Of a stretch of DNA of 64,000 nt, positions 59,240-64,000 are shown one piece after another (within the stretch, counting starts at the first letter, position 1; every line of letters starts with the position of its first letter). The stretch is from Puffinus mauretanicus (taxonomy: Eukaryota; Chordata; Aves; Procellariiformes; Procellariidae). The position numbers and the translations under genes were made by a program. Location of the stretch: NCBI GenBank assembly GCA_023333565.1, contig JAJKFH010001182.1, forward strand, positions 434,001 to 498,000, given 5' to 3'. The notes under the pieces were generated by a model. The model saw only the letters and a list, made by a program, of their open reading frames with translations. It did no database searches and was not told the origin of the DNA.

Positions 59240-60812
59240 TCTTTCAGCTTTTTGTCAGCTGTATCTTCACCAGCAGGAAAGAGAATGAAGTAGACCAGAC
59301 GGCTTTTGTTTTTTTCAGAAGTACAGCAGACAAAAAGAAAAGTGATGTAAATCCTGTTTCCTCTTCCCTAATTTTCTATAGACCAGCAGAACTAATGTGA
59401 GACTGCTGCAAAAATACAGTGGGATTTGAGCTTTCTGCAGCACTTAACTATACTGTGTGCCAGGTTTTAGAAAGCGGGATAGGAAAGAAACATATATAGG
59501 GGATCCTGGTGTATATGATCATTGAGATCCATTAACCATTCATACATGAAGAACATATCAGCACCAGCAGTGATTAAAAAAACCCTCTGTACTTAACTAT
59601 AGCAATTGAGGAATGATGCTGGTGTGGAAATACTTGGTATCATCAATCCACGTCTTGTGATTGACACATTGTGTGTTTGCAAATCTGATACAAGGAGAGA
59701 CTGGGCAATATTTATATGCTTAAAATTCCTCTTAGTATTTTATTTTGTTTTTAAAAAATCACTTTCATTTTACTTCCTTCATAGAGTGAATGCATATTTT
59801 CTTCATAATCTTAAAGTGTCCGATGCAGTGTGGGGAAATACTTTCCTTATTTACATTGCCAATTGATGTAAAGAGGCTTTATGATTTCTCAAACAGGAAG
59901 TATGCAGCAGAATAGAGCACTGATATCCCACGGCTTGGATTTTCCCTTCACTACCAGACCGTTCGTCCCACCTATTTTCCTTTTCTCCCGACTTAGAAAA
60001 CTGACAACTTTGCACTGAAAGTATTTGATTATCAAAGCTTGTAGAAAGCTACTATAGCTTGATACACCAAAAGGTCTGATGCACTGAAATTGCGTTGTAG
60101 TTCATCAAAAATTGTAGAAATTAACAAAAACTATTAGTTACTGTCCAGTATTCAGTGTTACCCAGAAAGTTCTAAAAACAAGCTTAGATTTCCTCTTAAG
60201 GCAGTGATGTGACTAGAAATCTAGGCAGCCGAATTGCGTGAGTGGTGGTCTTGGTCTGGAGTACGTTTCCCATAATGCAGATCATGCACGACGCAATCCC
60301 CAGCTGCCTGCTGTTGCTGCAGCCCCACCTGCTTGGGGTTACTGGAAGAGCTGCAGGATGGCTGCGTTTGACCCAGTGTGGCTGTGTGTCCGGGGAGGGG
60401 TTGCATTGCATCATGTATTCTTACTTGCACTTTCCTCTTGAGTGCACAAAACTCTCCTGAATAAAAAACTTTGCACTTGAAAGACTTCAGATAGCATGGG
60501 TACTAAATTTGGAGAATTATTTAGTAACAGTGTTCTAAGGAGGAAGTAGTTGTGTACCTTATCACCATTGGGTTCCCCAAGTTGCTATATTTCAAGTCAT
60601 TGCAGGAAATCTTGGCCATTTAAACTTTCATTTCTTAAATAGTGCACATGGATTGTGCACAGTGGATTATAAAATATCTTACTTTTTCATCATCTTCTAG
60701 TTATGAGTCATATGAGAACCAACACATTATAAAAACATGTTACAAAGAGCGGTTTACTTCCTCTTTATTTTAGCAGCGGTAGGTATTATAATGGTTTGCC
60801 TTGAATTGGGCC

Positions 60813-61401
60813 TATTGTGGTTTAACCCCAGCCGGCAGCTCAGCCCCACCCAGCCGCTCGCTTACTCCCCCCGGTGGGATGGGGAGAGGATTGGAAGGTA
60901 AAAGTGAGAAAACTCATGGGTTGAGATAAGGACAGTTTAATAGGGAAAGCAAAAGCCGCGCACAAGCAAAGCAAAACACGGAATTCATTCACCACTTCCC
61001 ATCGGCAGGCGGGTGCTCAGCCATCCCCAGGACAGCAGGGCTCCATCACGCCTAGCGGTGACTCAGGAAGACAAGCAGCATATCTCCAAACGTCCCCCCC
61101 TTCCTTCTTCTTCCCCCAGCTTTATGTGCTGAGCATGATGCCATATGGTCTGGGATATCCCTGTGGTCAGTTGGGGTCAGCTGTCCCAGCCGTGTCCCCT
61201 CCCAGCTCCTTGTGCACCCCCCAGCCTCTCGCCGGTGGGGTGGGGTGAGGAGCAGAAAAGGCCTTGACGCTGTGTACGCACTGCTCAGCAGGAACGAAAC
61301 ATCCCTGGGTTATGAACGCTGTTTCCAGCACAAATCCAAAACATAGCCCCATACTAGCTACTATGGAGAAAATTAACTCTACCCCAGCCCAAACCAGCAC
61401 A
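60813..61401 (-). mobile_element. Solo LTR of an avian ERVL-like endogenous retrovirus, fuller copy
   Basis: A 589-bp element of the same family and orientation as 8728-9220, antisense to MCTP1. The plus strand begins (TG to TA decay) and continues gtggtttaaccccagccggc; it ends aaaccagcaca. On the minus strand the order is outer U3, then a cagcataaag-type TATA region near 61125, then an ATTAAA polyadenylation signal near 60940. The 5-bp flanks gggcc (60808-60812) and ggacc (61402-61406) look like a target-site duplication with one mismatch. There is no internal retroviral sequence, so it is a solo LTR. Open frames here are not genes. Confidence 0.9.
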
Positions 61402-64000
61402 GGACCACCCTGATTTTACTGGACCGTTCAGTAGCTAAAATAATACAGTGTAATGTTTTGCAAAAAGTTTCAGTGTAGTAAAGAAAGAAGCAATAACGAG
61501 GTATGTCATATGCTAGTGAGAAATGCCCAAATAAGGAAAATCAAATAGGAAAGCAATATTTCAAGACTTTTGAAAGTATGATGTGCAAAAGTATTGGAAA
61601 GGCAGCCTGTTCAGAAATGAAGCTACCGATTTCTTCCTGATGCTCCTTAAGGAATCTTCAGTGTGCTTATGCCTATAGAGTAGTCGCTTGTTTAGTAGGT
61701 GTGTAGCTGGTAGGTGATACTATAAGCATCTGTGCCTGGGTGGAAAAATTAAGAAAAAACACGTAATTTTCAATATGTTAGATTTTACTGGAGTGAAAAC
61801 ACTTAGGGTAACTTTGTAATGTTTCATAGATGCATCATGAAAATATTTGTTCTGCTTATATTTTTTAACATGCAATTTTATATTTTCAGTTTTGATTGCA
61901 GAAAGTGTAATCCAGACCTTTAATATAAAAAAGGCTTGGAACATATTTTTCTACTAGCGCCACACATGCTATATGACTAATAGTAATTGGTGTTGTAAAT
62001 AAAGCCCCAAAAGAAAAACATCCCTAAGCAACCATTGCAAGAATTACATGGGAAGTTTTGTCCCTTTTTCTTAAAAGGGGACTGTCTGCCACACACAGCT
62101 TTATCCTACATTTTTGGCAGAAGAGAGATGCTGCATGCTTCCCATTCCAAAAATGGCTGGTTTGGACCAGAGAGAGTTTGAAAGGTTGCTTCCCACTGGG
62201 AAATAACTGGCGGGTGGCGATGCTGCTTGTGATGATCCAAAACCAGCAGAACCGGCAGGGAGAAGGAATGATTAGTCTGTTCCCCTCGGGACAGTAGGAA
62301 ATGGAAGTGAAAAATGCCCGTGTTGTTCTACTGTCACCTTTCTTGTGGTCCCTCTGCTTTCCTCCTCAGTGTGAGGTGGGCTTACCATGCCCAAGAAGCT
62401 TCACTTCCATCTGAACTCCATTAAGATGTATGTGGGAAAGTCCGATTAAGGAACTGAGCAGTTACAGCTGCTTATTTTCGCAGTTTGGGAAACTTCCTTG
62501 TGACGGGGTGTGAAAAAGCAGTAGCACTAGAAGTTGTCCTTCCCTTGGGATAAGGTGTCTCTTTGTGTAACCATCTTTATTTCCAGCGGACAAACTGCTG
62601 AAGGGTGATGTTACAGAAGAATACTTAAGAAGTTTACAAGTGGTGGATTTTTTTGTTTTTCTTCTGAATTAGGCATGAGTAATACAGCACATTATCAACG
62701 TAATCTTTATTGTATAGTTTAGTCAGTGTAAACATTGTTTCCACAGAGGGTGTTTTCCATACCTGAAGAACTAGGATTAAATCCATTCTTTCAGAAAAAT
62801 GACGCTTCCCTGAACTACCTTTCTACGTCTTTCCCCTCTTTTCCCTCCGGGGTGTTGGCCTGAGGCAGCGGCTGCAGATCTCGGTGACAAGGCTGCATCG
62901 AGCAGATTATCATCTAGGTAGAATGTTTGCTTGAATTTCTCAATTAAAGGCCAAACTGATGGTTGCAAAGTTGTGAAGAAAGTCCTCACGTAGCCTTAGC
63001 CATGATATTGGTAACGGTTGGGTGTTTGCAATGGCCTGTCTTGCACGTTAACTTTTTGTAGTGGTCACAGCAATATAAAGACAAGCAAAAACTGCCTTGA
63101 AGATCCTTTTAGTTAAGTATTAATGCAAGAAACAATGTTGTCTAGATAGTTTTTAAATATATCAAACAGTCAGCGTAAAGGTGGAATGTTAAATTTTTAC
63201 CAGGTGTCATACTTAAGTGATTGAGCTTCTGCAGGAGAGGAGAATTTCAGTTGACCTTGAAATAAAAAGCCTGTAAACCTCATAGCCACTTTTTTGATAG
63301 AAGGTTGGGGTTTTTTTAGTTTATTTAATTTTCAGAAGAAAAATAATAGGTGTTTATATCCCAAAATTTGTGAATAACTTTGGAATAAGCAAGGAGACAT
63401 AATTTAAAAGCATAATTTATTTTGGTTTCACTGGTAGATTTTATTTATTCCAGAATAAGTATTAACACTTATCCAGTAGAGATAACTAATGTTGTGACCA
63501 GAATTGTTACTGAAGAGAAAAAAAATTTAATAACTGTAAGCCAAACGGCTGCAGCTGATACTGAATAGACTTGCAACTGCATGGCAGATCTTTGGAGTTT
63601 GTACATTTCTGTGAATGACACCAGCACAATTACTGTAGCTCTGAAGCTACAAGACACCAACTGCTTTCCAGAGATACAAGTACTCTTAAGAAGAACCCAC
63701 TGGTTTGCAAAAGCAAAAAATTGGCATAATTTAGTCTTGTTTATTTGAGATTGACCATGGCTTTCACAGCTATTGTTAGGACTGCAAACTTATCTGTTAA
63801 AACCGGTATTATGCAACTGGAGCTTCTTGGGCAATTAGCGTGCAGCACCGGCTGAATAGCAGACATGATTTTCTCTCTGCAGCCGTATAGCAGCTGTGAT
63901 TAGATGTGCCTGTATTCCAGTTCTAATTCACTGGCCTCCGTAAATAGACACTGCTCATTAATGAACAGAGACAGACACTTCCTAACCCCATTAAAAAAAT

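Larger units (their letters stand above)
53723..64000 (+). other. MCTP1: MCTP1 intron, 5' part, runs out of the window
   Basis: No downstream MCTP1 exon (first transmembrane helix and beyond) was found. The stretch contains an A-rich (AAAAC)n tract at 54241-54283, a perfect inverted repeat at 57266-57293, a 20-bp palindrome at 59220-59239, a GC-rich patch with a ZNF143-like site at about 60260-60420, and an ERVL-like LTR (60813-61401). Confidence 0.78.

Noticed and set aside
53723..64000. MCTP1 exon for the first transmembrane helix
   Set aside because: I looked for the tryptophan-rich helix sequence expected after LAAFL and saw no block with the right order and splice sites, so it is probably beyond the window.

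Overview
The window is vertebrate, almost certainly avian, nuclear DNA, and not prokaryotic. There are no operon-like gene arrays. Short coding blocks with splice signals are scattered through about 60 kb of AT-rich intron. The recognisable interspersed repeats are bird-typical: CR1 LINE tails, including one with the ATTCTATG-type terminus, and a common avian ERVL-like LTR family. The LTR content suggests Neoaves, but that is inference.

One gene explains all the coding sequence. It is an internal part of MCTP1 (multiple C2 and transmembrane domain containing 1) on the + strand. Ten exons were located by translating across splice sites: 2592-2630, 17466-17636, 19251-19381, 31109-31295, 36308-36401, 48628-48730, 50815-50917, 51264-51365, 51711-51785 and 53603-53722. 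They join in frame to 1,125 nt (375 codons) with no frameshift or stop. Together they encode the linker after C2A, all of C2B, all of C2C, and the linker leading into the C-terminal membrane region. The first exon(s) and C2A lie before base 1. The membrane-spanning hairpin and the 3' end lie beyond base 64000. The Ca2+-binding aspartates of C2B and C2C are present, so the gene looks functional. One intron (36402-48627) appears to use a GC 5' splice site.

Layout: 1-2591 is upstream intron. 2592-19381 holds three exons, with a 14.8 kb intron that contains a CR1 fragment, an LTR fragment, a complete solo LTR and a CR1 tail. 19382-31108 is an intron with a decayed RTE-type LINE endonuclease next to an old CR1. 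31109-36401 holds two exons. 36402-48627 is an intron with a GC-rich block that contains a 33-bp minisatellite of 13-14 copies. 48628-53722 is the densest part, with six exons in about 5 kb, G-rich introns and a possible 21-nt alternative exon. 53723-64000 is intron with another LTR.

No tRNA, rRNA, CRISPR array, intact transposon or second protein-coding gene was recognised. Most open reading frames outside the exons look like chance frames or repeat-derived sequence. Family assignments rest on recognition of protein and repeat sequence, without database searches.
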